A stretch of 24,554 bases of DNA from an uncultured Fenollaria sp. (GCF_946221515.1 NZ_CAMJVK010000026.1:1-24554), one strand, 5' to 3'. Positions 6,872 through 14,474 are shown, counted from the first letter of the stretch. Notes: generated by a model not told the origin, from the letters alone. Translations and numbers: made by a program.

Positions 6872-7706
6872 GTTTCACACCTCCTACTATTGACATAATT
6901 ATGAATATGACGAGATTCATCACGACGATTGTCGAGCCGACTGGTGTTGAAGCAAGTATCGCAAATATTGCTCCGCCAAGTGCTGAGATCAAAGATATTA
7001 TTGCCGCGGCGATGGATATTTTCCTAAATGAATGGAAGACTTTCATCGCTGAAACTGCTGGGAAGACTATGAGTGCTGCGACTAGAAGTGAGCCCACGAG
7101 CCTGATTGCAAGTGTGATCACGACTGCGACGACCATTGACAAGACTGTGTTTAGCCTTTCGACTTTGATGCCTGAAGCGCTTGCGAGGTCTTCGTCGAAG
7201 ACTGTGATGTATATCTCTTTATAATAGTAGATGAAGAAAATTATCACGAGTATCGACAGTGCCACGGATGTGATGACGTCTAGCTTTGTGAGTGTGAGGA
7301 TGGATGTCGAGCCGAAAAGTGTTGTGCACACGTCAACTGAGACGTTTGGGCCGACTCTGAAGACGTTCATGACTAGGTAGCCGACTGCGAGTGCCGAGAC
7401 TGAAACCATGGCTATGGCTGCATCTGAGATGATTTTCTTGGAATTATTTCCTTGGAGTAGTATTAGCGCGAAAAATATTGTTAATGGTAGTGCCAAGACT
7501 AATTTTTGCGTAAAGCCGATGGCTGTCGCGATTGATAGGGACGCGAAGGCGACGTTTGAGAGTGAATTTGCGATGTAGGAGTAGCGTTTCAAAACGAGTA
7601 TCACGCCCAAAAATGCTGACGCGAGCGCTATAAGTGAGGCACAGACTAGTGCGTAGCGCACGAAGGGGTAGCCTAGGTAGAAGGCGAATTTGTTAATTAA
7701 GTCCAT
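6864..7706 (-). CDS. znuB: Zinc ABC transporter permease ZnuB (AdcB)
   Basis: The 280-residue integral membrane protein belongs to the ABC-3 family of Zn/Mn permeases. About eight to nine hydrophobic helices are visible, beginning at ALVCASLIALASAFLGVILV. The family motif FDEDLASASGIKVERLN forms the cytoplasmic loop that docks on the ATPase and is followed by VGSLLVAALIVFPA. The frame is open to 7820, but that extension is antisense-like and hydrophilic. AGGAGG lies eight bases before the ATG at 7706 and gives the usual N-terminus. It overlaps znuC by 14 nt and the next gene by 8 nt, so the operon is tightly coupled. Family alone cannot separate Zn from Mn; the His-rich loop of the partner ZnuA favours zinc. 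Confidence 0.9.
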   Translation of the reverse strand: MDLINKFAFYLGYPFVRYALVCASLIALASAFLGVILVLKRYSYIANSLSNVAFASLSIATAIGFTQKLVLALPLTIFFALILLQGNNSKKIISDAAIAMVSVSALAVGYLVMNVFRVGPNVSVDVCTTLFGSTSILTLTKLDVITSVALSILVIIFFIYYYKEIYITVFDEDLASASGIKVERLNTVLSMVVAVVITLAIRLVGSLLVAALIVFPAVSAMKVFHSFRKISIAAAIISLISALGGAIFAILASTPVGSTIVVMNLVIFIIMSIVGGVKRG

Positions 7707-8352
7707 CTGTCTTGCCTCCTTTTTCGTAAATCGCGCGGCTGCCGTCAAGCTTAAGTACCTTGTTTGCATATTGTGTAGCTCTTTCGCTGTCGTGCGAGAC
7801 CATGATGATGGCTGTGCCACTTGCGTTTATTTTCTCGAGCATCTCATAGAGGCTTCCTTGCGCCTCTGGGTCGAGGCCGGCAAGCGGCTCGTCGAGTATA
7901 AGTAGCTTCTTCTCTTCTACGAAGCTTCTTGCGAGCAAGGCTCTCTGCCTTTGTCCGCCTGATAATGAGGAAAAGCGCCTGTCTTTGAGATTTGCTATGC
8001 CAAAGTTTTCAAGACAGTCAAGTGCTCTTGCCTTTTCTTCTTTTGTGTAGAAAAATCTTTTTTTGATCTTAAAGCCGGATAGAACGAGCTCCATCACTGA
8101 AGTCGGAAAATCGGCTGCAATTGAGAGGATTTGCGGTAGATAGGCGATTTCGTCTTTTGAAATGCCTTGCAAACTTATATCCCCCGATATTTTCTTATTA
8201 AGGCCCAAGATGGTTCTGATGAGGCTCGACTTGCCTGAGCCGTTTTCGCCTAGGATGACGATGTAGTCACCATCTGAGACCTCTAGGTTTATAAAGTCAC
8301 TTAGGACTTGACCTTTGTAGCCAAATCCTAAGTCTTTTAGTATTAATTTCAT
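7693..8352 (-). CDS. znuC: Zinc ABC transporter ATPase ZnuC (AdcC)
   Basis: The 219-residue cytoplasmic ATPase powers import through ZnuB. It has Walker A GENGSGKSS (35-43), the Q-loop region AYLPQ, the signature LSGGQRQR, Walker B LLILDEPLAGLD and the switch histidine in IIMVSHD. It is somewhat short for the family but all catalytic motifs are intact. Its ATG overlaps the znuA stop by one base (TAATG) and its own end overlaps znuB by 14 nt. Confidence 0.95.
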   Translation of the reverse strand: MKLILKDLGFGYKGQVLSDFINLEVSDGDYIVILGENGSGKSSLIRTILGLNKKISGDISLQGISKDEIAYLPQILSIAADFPTSVMELVLSGFKIKKRFFYTKEEKARALDCLENFGIANLKDRRFSSLSGGQRQRALLARSFVEEKKLLILDEPLAGLDPEAQGSLYEMLEKINASGTAIIMVSHDSERATQYANKVLKLDGSRAIYEKGGKTDGLN

Positions 8353-9458
8353 TAGTTTAACGCCTTCTTTAAAGCGTCTAAGTTCATTTGCATGTAGTCA
8401 ATGTATGTCTTGCCGTCATTTGAACTAGCATTTTCCATAGATGTCATCTCGATGATGTCTTGGTCCTTTGCTTTGCTTGCGTTTTTCACTGTGTCCGCGA
8501 TTTTACCGTCTGAGCCGGCTAGCTTAATGATGTGCTTTAGATTAAGCTCGTCCACTTTTTGCGCTAGGAAGCTGATAGTTTCAAAGCTTGCTTCGCTTTC
8601 AGCTGAGCAGCCAACAAAGGCAGCGAAGTAGTCAAGGTCAAGATCACTTACTAAGTAGCGGAATGGGAAGCGATCCGCAACTAAGATAGTATCTTGCTTT
8701 GCAGCCTTTCTCATCTCGTCAAAATCATTTTGAAGCGCATCTAATTTTGCTGCGTATGCTTCGTAATTTTTCTTGAATGTATCAGCGTTTTTCGCATCGA
8801 TTTCGCAAAGAGCGTCAGCAATTGCCTTTGAAATAGTTTTTGCGTTCTTTACAGATAGCCAAACGTGTTCATCGTATTCTATTTCTTCGTGATCGTGTTC
8901 GTGATCATGGTCATGGTCGTCGTGGCCAGCATCTTCATGTTCATGGTCATGGTCTTCATCGCCATCTTCATGGTCATGATCTTCATCGCCATGTTCATGC
9001 TCATGATCGTGTTCCATACCTTCTTTTACTTCCTCTTCCTTAACAGCATCGCCTAAAATTTCAAGCATGTTAAGCACCTTGGCATTAGGCGCTTGTTTTG
9101 CTGCATCTGGAGCCCATTCGTCCGATTCGCCGCCCACATACAAGAAAAGATTTGCCTTGGCAATCTTTTCGATGTCTTGAGCTGAAGGCTCGTAATTGTG
9201 TAGACTTACGCCATTGTCAGTAAGATTAGTGACTTCTACGTCAGTACCTTCAGTGATATTCTTCACCCAGTCATAAGCTGGGAATGTGTTTGTTACAACG
9301 CTTACAGCGTCTCCGTCCTTTTCTACGCTGTCTGCTTCTTCAGCTGGAATAGCCTCAGGAGCTGGTTCGTCAGCCACTTCTGGCGCTTTATTTGAATTGC
9401 ATGCCACTAGCAAAACGACTGCTAGTAGGCAGGCTATTAATTTATTTATATTTTTCAT
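8352..9458 (-). CDS. znuA: Zinc-binding lipoprotein ZnuA (AdcA-like), His-rich loop
   Basis: The 368-residue cluster A-I solute-binding lipoprotein captures zinc outside the membrane. The lipobox LVAC puts the lipidated cysteine at residue 20, followed by an acidic Pro/Ala linker. Metal-site landmarks are HNYEPS (His87) and EHVWLS (His198). Between them lies a loop (about 150-190) made almost only of His, Asp and Glu, typical of zinc rather than manganese proteins. Where classic ZnuA has a third histidine, this protein reads VADRFPFRYL, a variant I recall from Clostridia. The fourth region keeps an acidic cluster (CSAESEAS). The ribosome binding site AAAGGAG is good. It is the second gene of the operon, 73 nt after the small membrane protein gene. 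Confidence 0.93.
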   Translation of the reverse strand: MKNINKLIACLLAVVLLVACNSNKAPEVADEPAPEAIPAEEADSVEKDGDAVSVVTNTFPAYDWVKNITEGTDVEVTNLTDNGVSLHNYEPSAQDIEKIAKANLFLYVGGESDEWAPDAAKQAPNAKVLNMLEILGDAVKEEEVKEGMEHDHEHEHGDEDHDHEDGDEDHDHEHEDAGHDDHDHDHEHDHEEIEYDEHVWLSVKNAKTISKAIADALCEIDAKNADTFKKNYEAYAAKLDALQNDFDEMRKAAKQDTILVADRFPFRYLVSDLDLDYFAAFVGCSAESEASFETISFLAQKVDELNLKHIIKLAGSDGKIADTVKNASKAKDQDIIEMTSMENASSNDGKTYIDYMQMNLDALKKALN

Positions 9459-9531
9459 TTTAATCTCCTTTATATATTTTGTATATTCTACCGTTTATTA
9501 AATTTTGCCGTTATTATATAAAAAGAGATCT

Positions 9532-9825
9532 TTAATTGTTCATGCGCACCATAAGCTCGACTGGTGTCTTCGCCATATCCATAGTCATGGTAATGGTGAT
9601 GAGCCTTATAAACACTAGTACTGCGAGCATGACTTGGGCTGCCGCGCGCGAATGGTTTAAGTGCTTTTCTAGGTCCGAGACCATATCCATGAAGTGGCAG
9701 ATCGGGCAAGATGTGCGCTTGCAGATGTGGAAGGCGCTTGTGGCCGCGACAAAAAAGCTTAGTAGCGAGAATGTGACTAAGATGATGCAAAGTATTGATA
9801 GTAGTTTTTTGATACGCTTTGGCAT
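9532..9825 (-). CDS. Small Cys/His membrane protein heading the zinc operon
   Basis: The 97-residue protein has a hydrophobic N-terminal helix (about 7-30), a short segment FHICKRTSCPICHFM with three cysteines (35, 40, 43) and two histidines (33, 44), an amphipathic stretch, and a second hydrophobic helix (about 64-79). The frame continues far upstream, but GGAGG lies just before the ATG at 9825 and a consensus promoter lies 26 bases upstream, so 9825 is the start. The Cys/His cluster could bind zinc at the membrane surface. I recall similar short proteins beside zinc ABC transporters in Clostridia but cannot name the family. It is probably cotranscribed with znuACB. The role, perhaps metal sensing or hand-over, is inference. 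Confidence 0.75.
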   Translation of the reverse strand: MPKRIKKLLSILCIILVTFSLLSFFVAATSAFHICKRTSCPICHFMDMVSDLEKHLNHSRAAAQVMLAVLVFIRLITITMTMDMAKTPVELMVRMNN

Positions 9826-9850
9826 GTGGCCCTCCTTTTTTATATGGATT

Positions 9851-9879
9851 ATTATATAGCAGGGCTTTAAGAATGTCAA
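9851..9879 (-). promoter_or_regulatory. sigma-A promoter of the zinc-uptake operon
   Basis: On the minus strand TTGACA (9874-9879) is followed after 17 bases by TATAAT (9851-9856), a perfect consensus. The expected start of transcription leaves a short leader to the ATG at 9825. A Zur or AdcR operator would be expected here, but I see no clear palindrome. Confidence 0.88.
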
Positions 9880-9958
9880 GATTTCAATGCTTATATCGAT
9901 TAAAATATATATGTATATATGTAAATATCTCTTGTTTATAAATCTTTCTCGCCATAAT

Positions 9959-10084
9959 AATTTCGCAGAACACTTGGATGAGATTGGCGTTGTACAGAAT
10001 TTTTTGGAGTGAGGTGTGCTAAACGCACTCCGCAGCGACAAAACAATTCGAAACTAGCCAAGATCGCCAAGTGAATGCGAAATT
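9959..10084 (+). repeat. Compact inverted-repeat element, copy B (MITE-like)
   Basis: The 126-bp element has imperfect terminal inverted repeats: AATTTCGCAGAACACTTGG at 9959-9977 and CCAAGTGAATGCGAAATT at 10067-10084, matching at 16 of 19 aligned positions. An internal stem GGAGTG (10006-10011) with CACTCC (10026-10031) surrounds a short loop, and the arms between are partly complementary, so the whole element can fold into one long hairpin. Two internal blocks recur at 1607-1790 in inverted orientation. It encodes nothing. It sits between the hicAB terminator and the upstream side of the zinc-operon promoter. A mobile miniature element or a structured intergenic repeat are both possible. No clear target-site duplication is visible. 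Confidence 0.75.
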
Positions 10085-10111
10085 AAAAAAAAAGAGAGCC
10101 AAACGCTCTCT
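10085..10111 (-). terminator. hicAB terminator
   Basis: On the minus strand AGAGAGC (10105-10111) pairs with GCTCTCT (10093-10099) around a five-base GTTTG loop, and the stem runs into a stretch of T. It lies directly after hicB and directly abuts the inverted-repeat element. Confidence 0.9.
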
Positions 10112-10122
10112 AATTAATATAA

Positions 10123-10542
10123 CTATTTAATATTCAATTCCTTCTTCAAACCCTCAGTCAAAACCCTCGAGAAATTAACGCCATATTCTTTAGCCATCTC
10201 GTTTAAGTAGCTCGGTATAGTAACTGTCTTTTTAATGGTCTTGGCGCTCGTTCTTCTGATGTAGTCATCCATGTCAATATCAACCATGGTCTTAAAACTC
10301 AAATCCATGTCAGAGAATTTGTCCTCGTCTATGACAATCTCGTCAATCGAACTTGCCTTAGGAAGCGTATTGCCCTCTATGTAGTCATCATACAAAGCAC
10401 AGCCTAAAAAATCTTCCGCCATATAATATGCATCGGAAATATTATCGCCGCAAGTTGCACCCATGTCGATGTCTGGAAAAACGATAGAGTAGCCATCACT
10501 TTCAAGATCCTTGTAGAAAATAGCAGGATAGATTAATCTCAT
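10123..10542 (-). CDS. hicB: HicB-family antitoxin
   Basis: The 139-residue antitoxin has two parts. Residues 3-50 (YPAIFYKDLESDGYSIVFPD, then DIDMGATCGDNISDAYYMAE) form the degraded RNase H-like fold that masks the toxin. Residues 104-137 (TVTIPSYLNEMAKEYGVNFS and following) form a ribbon-helix-helix DNA-binding domain. This RHH-type C-terminus is one of the two usual HicB classes. GGAGGTG lies before the ATG. It follows hicA by 30 nt, the standard toxin-first order. It should repress the hicA promoter, where a 12-bp palindrome lies in the spacer. Confidence 0.92.
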   Translation of the reverse strand: MRLIYPAIFYKDLESDGYSIVFPDIDMGATCGDNISDAYYMAEDFLGCALYDDYIEGNTLPKASSIDEIVIDEDKFSDMDLSFKTMVDIDMDDYIRRTSAKTIKKTVTIPSYLNEMAKEYGVNFSRVLTEGLKKELNIK

Positions 10543-10572
10543 ACTTTCACCTCCGTTTATAGTAAGGTGGGG

Positions 10573-10767
10573 CTAAAGAAGCCCCGCGTCTTTCAATATC
10601 TTATGCTCCATACCCTTCTTCAGGCTTCTGCCCTCATGGTAAGGAACTACGACGACCTTACCAGTTTTTGGATTTTCATACTTCCTGTGAGAACCGCCGT
10701 TACTTGGTTTTCGTTTCCAGCCGTTTTTCTCTAGAAGTTTGATAATCTCAAGAGCCGTCATCGGCAT
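10573..10767 (-). CDS. hicA: HicA-family mRNA interferase toxin
   Basis: The 64-residue toxin has the double-stranded-RNA-binding-like fold of HicA, which cleaves mRNA independently of translation. It shows the N-terminal helix ALEIIKLLEKNGWKRKPSNG, the catalytic histidine in GSHRKY (His27), the strand VVVVPYHEGRSLKKGMEHKI and the C-terminal LKDAGLL. Length and all landmarks are normal. GGGGGA lies before the ATG at 10767. An in-frame ATG two codons later is possible but has poorer spacing. The promoter directly upstream is consensus. Confidence 0.93.
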   Translation of the reverse strand: MPMTALEIIKLLEKNGWKRKPSNGGSHRKYENPKTGKVVVVPYHEGRSLKKGMEHKILKDAGLL

Positions 10768-10789
10768 ATTGATTCCCCCTTACAGATAA

Positions 10790-10818
10790 ATTATACTACT
10801 TTATACGTATAATGTCAA
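10790..10818 (-). promoter_or_regulatory. hicAB promoter with palindromic operator
   Basis: On the minus strand TTGACA (10813-10818), 17 bases and TATAAT (10790-10795) form a perfect consensus promoter. The spacer contains the perfect 12-bp palindrome TTATACGTATAA (10801-10812) immediately next to the -35. It is a natural binding site for the ribbon-helix-helix domain of HicB. Confidence 0.85.
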
Positions 10819-10823
10819 GACTA

Positions 10824-10847
10824 TAAAAAAGAGAGCCTTAGCTCTCT
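10824..10847 (-). terminator. Terminator of the secA-tsaD operon
   Basis: On the minus strand AGAGAGC (10841-10847) pairs with GCTCTCT (10830-10836) around a TAAG loop, followed by six T. The stem is identical to that of the hicAB terminator at 10085-10111. Confidence 0.9.
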
Positions 10848-10861
10848 ATATAAAAAATTAA

Positions 10862-11863
10862 CTACAATCCCAAATTAGGATCCACTTCAAACCCCAAATC
10901 CTTAAACTCTCCTCCGCGAGTATATTCCAAATACCCTTGCGCCCCTATCATCGCGGCATTATCTGTGGTATAAACGGCCTTTGGATAATATAGCTTAAAG
11001 CCATGTGCCCGCTCTTCCTTAGCTAGCGCCTCGCGTAGGGCCTTATTATTCGATACGCCGCCCGCAAGTACTATCTTGTCATAGCCAAGCTCATCTTTCA
11101 AATCTACTGCCTTCTTCGCGAGTACATCGACTGCGGCTTTTTGAAAGGAGGCTGCAACGTCGGCCTTATTCACTTCTTGACCCCTTTGCTCTTCGTTATG
11201 AAGATAATTTAGCACGGCGGTTTTTAGTCCTGAAAAACTAAAGTTGTAGTCGCCCGACTTCATCATAACTCGTGGAAGCTCGATGGCATCTGGATTTCCT
11301 TCCATTGCAAGCTTCTCTATCTCTGGTCCCCCTGGATACGGTAGGCCCAAGGCTCTGGCAACTTTGTCAAAGGATTCGCCCGCTGCGTCATCGAGTGTCC
11401 TGCCAACCAAGTCATAATCGTAGTAATCCTTCATATTGACAAGGTAAGTGTGGCCGCCTGAAACGACTAGCGAGACGAACGGCGGCTTTAGGCCCTCTGT
11501 CGTTATGTAATTTGCTGCAATGTGGCCCTTCATGTGATTTACTGGCACTATCGGCACATCCATTGACATTGCCAAGGCTTTTGCAAATGACACGCCAACT
11601 AAAAGGGCTCCGATCAGTCCCGGTCCCCGCGTTACAGAGATGAATTCTATCTCGGATAAGTCAGTTTTTGCCTCAGCTAGTGCCTCTTCTAAAACTGCTG
11701 ATATCGCTTCGATGTGCATTCTTGACGCAATTTCAGGCACTACGCCCCCGAATTCTCTGTGCGTTGCTATTTGCGTTGCTATAACATTTGACAAAACTTC
11801 CAAATCGTCCAATATGGCGATCGATGTCTCATCGCATGAACTTTCTATCGCTAAATGTTTCAC
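10862..11863 (-). CDS. tsaD: tRNA t6A transferase subunit TsaD
   Basis: The 333-residue protein is the catalytic subunit of the bacterial KEOPS-like complex. It transfers threonylcarbamoyl from TC-AMP to A37 of ANN-decoding tRNAs. Landmarks: the N-terminal ASKHA motif LAIESSCDETSIAIL, the metal-binding HMKGH (His110 and His114), VSGGHTYLV, DDAAGESFDKVARALGLPYP, and the C-terminal TTDNAAMIG with the third metal ligand. The frame is open four codons further to GTG 11875. I chose GTG 11863 because GGAGG lies five bases upstream and the family normally starts right before this ESSCDET strand. It overlaps rimI by 4 nt (GTGA). It is the last gene of its operon and is followed by a terminator. Confidence 0.95.
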   Translation of the reverse strand: MKHLAIESSCDETSIAILDDLEVLSNVIATQIATHREFGGVVPEIASRMHIEAISAVLEEALAEAKTDLSEIEFISVTRGPGLIGALLVGVSFAKALAMSMDVPIVPVNHMKGHIAANYITTEGLKPPFVSLVVSGGHTYLVNMKDYYDYDLVGRTLDDAAGESFDKVARALGLPYPGGPEIEKLAMEGNPDAIELPRVMMKSGDYNFSFSGLKTAVLNYLHNEEQRGQEVNKADVAASFQKAAVDVLAKKAVDLKDELGYDKIVLAGGVSNNKALREALAKEERAHGFKLYYPKAVYTTDNAAMIGAQGYLEYTRGGEFKDLGFEVDPNLGL

Positions 11864-12276
11864 TTTCTCCTCCACATAATTGCCGCATCTTCACCATGGT
11901 AATAGTTTTTGCGGACGCTTTCCTTTTTAAAATCGTATTTTTCATATAAGCTTATCGCTTTAAAATTGCTTTTTCGAACTTCTAGGGCAATGGCTTTGCC
12001 TTCAGCAGCCTCAATTGCCTGGGCTAATAGCCTTGCTCCTATGCCTTGGCCCCTCAGCTCTTCCGAAACAGCTATGTGCATCAAATCTGCCTCATCATAG
12101 AGAATTTTGATGTCTACAAAACCTCCTACGGCTCCCATTTCATCCACATATACAAAGGCCTTGGAGCTTTCACTTTTTAGCTCGCTCTCGACAACGCCCA
12201 TCGTCCACGGATCGTCTGTCTTTGACAAAATCTCGTATATGGCCCTCGCGTCATTAGGCTCTGCCCGTCTAATCAC
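11860..12276 (-). CDS. rimI: GNAT acetyltransferase RimI
   Basis: The 138-residue GNAT-fold enzyme is the RimI homologue, which acetylates the N-terminal alanine of ribosomal protein S18 in E. coli. The acetyl-CoA-binding motif SEELRGQGIGARLL (about 71-84) and the following LEVRKSNFKAISLYEKYDF, with its conserved Asn and Tyr, are intact. It starts at GTG and overlaps tsaB by 4 nt (GTGA), with the same arrangement at its 3' end with tsaD. Its place between tsaB and tsaD is widespread in Firmicutes and supports the name over a generic GNAT. Confidence 0.88.
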   Translation of the reverse strand: MIRRAEPNDARAIYEILSKTDDPWTMGVVESELKSESSKAFVYVDEMGAVGGFVDIKILYDEADLMHIAVSEELRGQGIGARLLAQAIEAAEGKAIALEVRKSNFKAISLYEKYDFKKESVRKNYYHGEDAAIMWRRK

Positions 12277-12944
12277 TTTTTATCTTCCTCTGCTTGCGAT
12301 GACTTCATATATATAGGTATCGCGCCGTATCTATCTTCGGCTGTCATCTCATCCATGTGGTCTATGACGTAGTCAAGGACTTCCTTTGCTATGGGCTCGT
12401 TCTCTCTATAAACGCCTGCCACAACATTAGCCCCGAACTTTTCCTTGTATTTTCCATAGAAATCGCCCGGCATAATGATAGTGCCATAAAGTCCATTAAC
12501 GAGGCTAATTAGCTCATCCAAAGTGTAAATCCTTTCGTCATTTATCATCTCAAATTGATTTTCATAGCTATAAAGCGCCGCAAAGGCTCTATCGCGTCTC
12601 GCGTCAATCGCTGGAACGATGTATTTAAGCCCCTTGTAGCGATAGCTCATCGCCTTAAGCGACGACACGGTGTAAATCGGCTTCTCGTCCTTAAAGCTAA
12701 AGGCCTTAATCATGGCGGCGGCTATCCTAAGTCCTGTGAAGGAACCAGGTCCCTTCGAAACGACAAAGGCATCGATCTCGTCCACTTTTAGACCAAAGAT
12801 GTCTAAAATCTCCTTGGCCATCAGGGCAAGCTTTTCGGAGGCGCTTCTGTCGTATGAAACGTTAAACTCGCCTCTCACAACGCCGTCAACTGCAAGCGCC
12901 GCGCTTATATATCTACTTGAACTGTCTAAACTTAAAATCTTCAT
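12273..12944 (-). CDS. tsaB: t6A complex scaffold subunit TsaB
   Basis: The 223-residue inactive paralogue of TsaD binds TsaD and TsaE to form the t6A-synthesising complex. It starts with the ASKHA strand MKILSLDSSSRYISAAL, has the hallmark SKGPGSFTGLRIAAAMIKAF, and then IVPAIDARRDRAFAALYS. As expected for TsaB, the metal-binding HxxxH is absent. The frame is open to a TTG at 12962, but the ATG at 12944 follows AGAGG and gives the family N-terminus, although the spacing is short. The gene starts 7 bases after the tsaE stop. Confidence 0.92.
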   Translation of the reverse strand: MKILSLDSSSRYISAALAVDGVVRGEFNVSYDRSASEKLALMAKEILDIFGLKVDEIDAFVVSKGPGSFTGLRIAAAMIKAFSFKDEKPIYTVSSLKAMSYRYKGLKYIVPAIDARRDRAFAALYSYENQFEMINDERIYTLDELISLVNGLYGTIIMPGDFYGKYKEKFGANVVAGVYRENEPIAKEVLDYVIDHMDEMTAEDRYGAIPIYMKSSQAEEDKK

Positions 12945-12951
12945 ATTACCT

Positions 12952-13368
12952 CTAATAATCAAAATTCGTTTCTAAAATTCGGCTCTCGCCGTCCTTAATT
13001 AGACTTATCTTTTTCGCGTCTTTGAACTCATTTTCAATCGCTTCAGGCCACTCAATTAGGCTCACTGCGCCACTATCATATAGGTAGTCATCAAGTCCTA
13101 GCGTATCTAGATCCATGGACTTTGTCAGTCTATATAGGTCGAAGTGGTATATCGCCATCTCCTCTGCCTTATAAACGTTCATGATTGCGAAGGTTGGGCT
13201 CGTTACGTAAGCATCTGAACCAAGCGCCTTGACTATGGTTTTGATGATAGTCGTCTTGCCGGCACCCATTTCCCCTTTTAAAAGGATTATGTCGCCAATA
13301 TTTATTTTCTTAGCTATACGCTCGGCGGCGCGCCTTGTATCATCCAGTGTTTTCAGTACTTCTCTCAT
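12952..13368 (-). CDS. tsaE: t6A complex ATPase TsaE
   Basis: The 138-residue P-loop ATPase regulates turnover of the TsaBD complex. Walker A GEMGAGKTT is at 32-40. The family motifs VTSPTFAIMNVY and YHFDLYRLTKSMDLDTLGL follow, then SLIEWPEAI near the C-terminus. The length is normal. It begins one base after the prfB stop, with GAGG upstream. TsaC, the TC-AMP synthase that the pathway also needs, is not in this window. Confidence 0.95.
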   Translation of the reverse strand: MREVLKTLDDTRRAAERIAKKINIGDIILLKGEMGAGKTTIIKTIVKALGSDAYVTSPTFAIMNVYKAEEMAIYHFDLYRLTKSMDLDTLGLDDYLYDSGAVSLIEWPEAIENEFKDAKKISLIKDGESRILETNFDY

Positions 13369-13369
13369 A

Positions 13370-14474
13370 CTAGGCCTCCCTCACGTGATCAAGGTAAGCG
13401 TAGATAAACTTGTCAATGTCGCCGTCAATGACTTTTTGCACTTCAAAATTTTCCACATCTGTCCTATGGTCCTTGACAAGCATATAGGGATTGAAGATGT
13501 AGGAGCGGATTTGCGAGCCCCACGCAATCTGTGAGTAGTCACCCGTAAGCTCATCTATGGTCTTTTTGCGTTCCTCTTCTTTCAGCTGAACAAGTTTGCC
13601 GTACAAAATACGAAGGGCTACCTCTTTGTTTTGCTTTTGGCTCCTTTCGTTTTGGCAAGTTGCGACCACGCCAGTCGGTATGTGCGTGATACGAACAGCT
13701 GAATCAGTGGTGTTGACGGATTGGCCGCCAGCGCCTTGGGAGCGGTAGTAGTCTATCTTTAAATCCTCTTCCTTTATATCTATAACAATATTTTCATCTA
13801 TGTCAGGGAAGACGTCGACCGAGGCAAAGCTTGTGTGCCTCTTCTTTTGCGCGTCGAAGGGCGATATCCTAACAAGTCTGTGAACCCCGCGCTCCGCCTT
13901 TAAAAAACCATAAGCGTAGGCACCTAGAACCTTGAAATAAACGCTTCTGATGCCGCCTTCGGTGTCCGCTAAGTAGTCGATGACCTCAAGTTTATAGTCA
14001 TGGTCAGAGGCCCATCTCGTATACATGCGGTAGAGCATCTCCGCCCAGTCTTGAGCGTCGGTGCCGCCAGTACCTGCGTGTATCGATACTACCGCGCCAT
14101 TCTTATCATAGTCGCCGTCAAGTAGCGTCCTCACCTTGAGTTCTTCGAGCGCCTTGTCAATTGACTCCGCCAAATCATGTAGAGCCTTGTAGTTATCAGG
14201 CCTTTCCTCTTCGTATAGCTCGATATAGACGCCCATGTCCTCAAGATTTGAGCCTATCTCCTCGTAGCTATTTAGAGGCGTAGTAACGTCCTTAAGCTCG
14301 TCAATCACAAGATCTGCCGCGTCCTTGTCGTCCCAGAATGACGGCTCAGCCATCTTCCTCTCAAGCTTCGTCTTAGTCTCTCTTAGACCATCAGCGTCAA
14401 AGATAGTCCCCTAACTTGATGTATCTCTCATTAAAATTTGCGTAATCTTCCTTATACTCTTGTAATGTCTTCAT
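13370..14474 (-). CDS. prfB: Peptide chain release factor 2 (programmed +1 frameshift)
   Basis: RF2 ends translation at UGA and UAA. The gene is in two frames. The zero frame starts at ATG 14474 and runs 25 codons to CTT (14402-14400), then meets an in-frame TGA (14399-14397). A +1 shift at CTTTGAC continues at GAC 14398 for 342 codons, giving 367 residues. An internal SD-like AGGGG (14412-14408) precedes the slip site, as in E. coli, but ends two bases further away. SPF at about 204-206 recognises the stop codon and GGQ at about 249-251 catalyses release, nearly matching the E. coli positions. The start codon overlaps the secA stop by one base. The gene is intact and autoregulated by the frameshift, not broken. 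Confidence 0.96.

Noticed and set aside
7707..7820. Extended N-terminus of ZnuB
   Set aside because: The extension is hydrophilic, overlaps znuC in another frame and lacks a ribosome binding site, whereas the ATG at 7706 has AGGAGG.
8840..9056. + strand ORFs over the ZnuA His-rich loop
   Set aside because: They are antisense translations of the repetitive His/Asp codons of znuA.
9826..10041. Extended N-terminus of the 97-residue zinc-operon protein
   Set aside because: The upstream part crosses the consensus promoter and the inverted-repeat element, so it cannot be on the main transcript.
14354..14474. prfB as a pseudogene with a frameshift
   Set aside because: The CTTTGAC slip site with upstream AGGGG is the conserved programmed frameshift of RF2, so the gene is functional.
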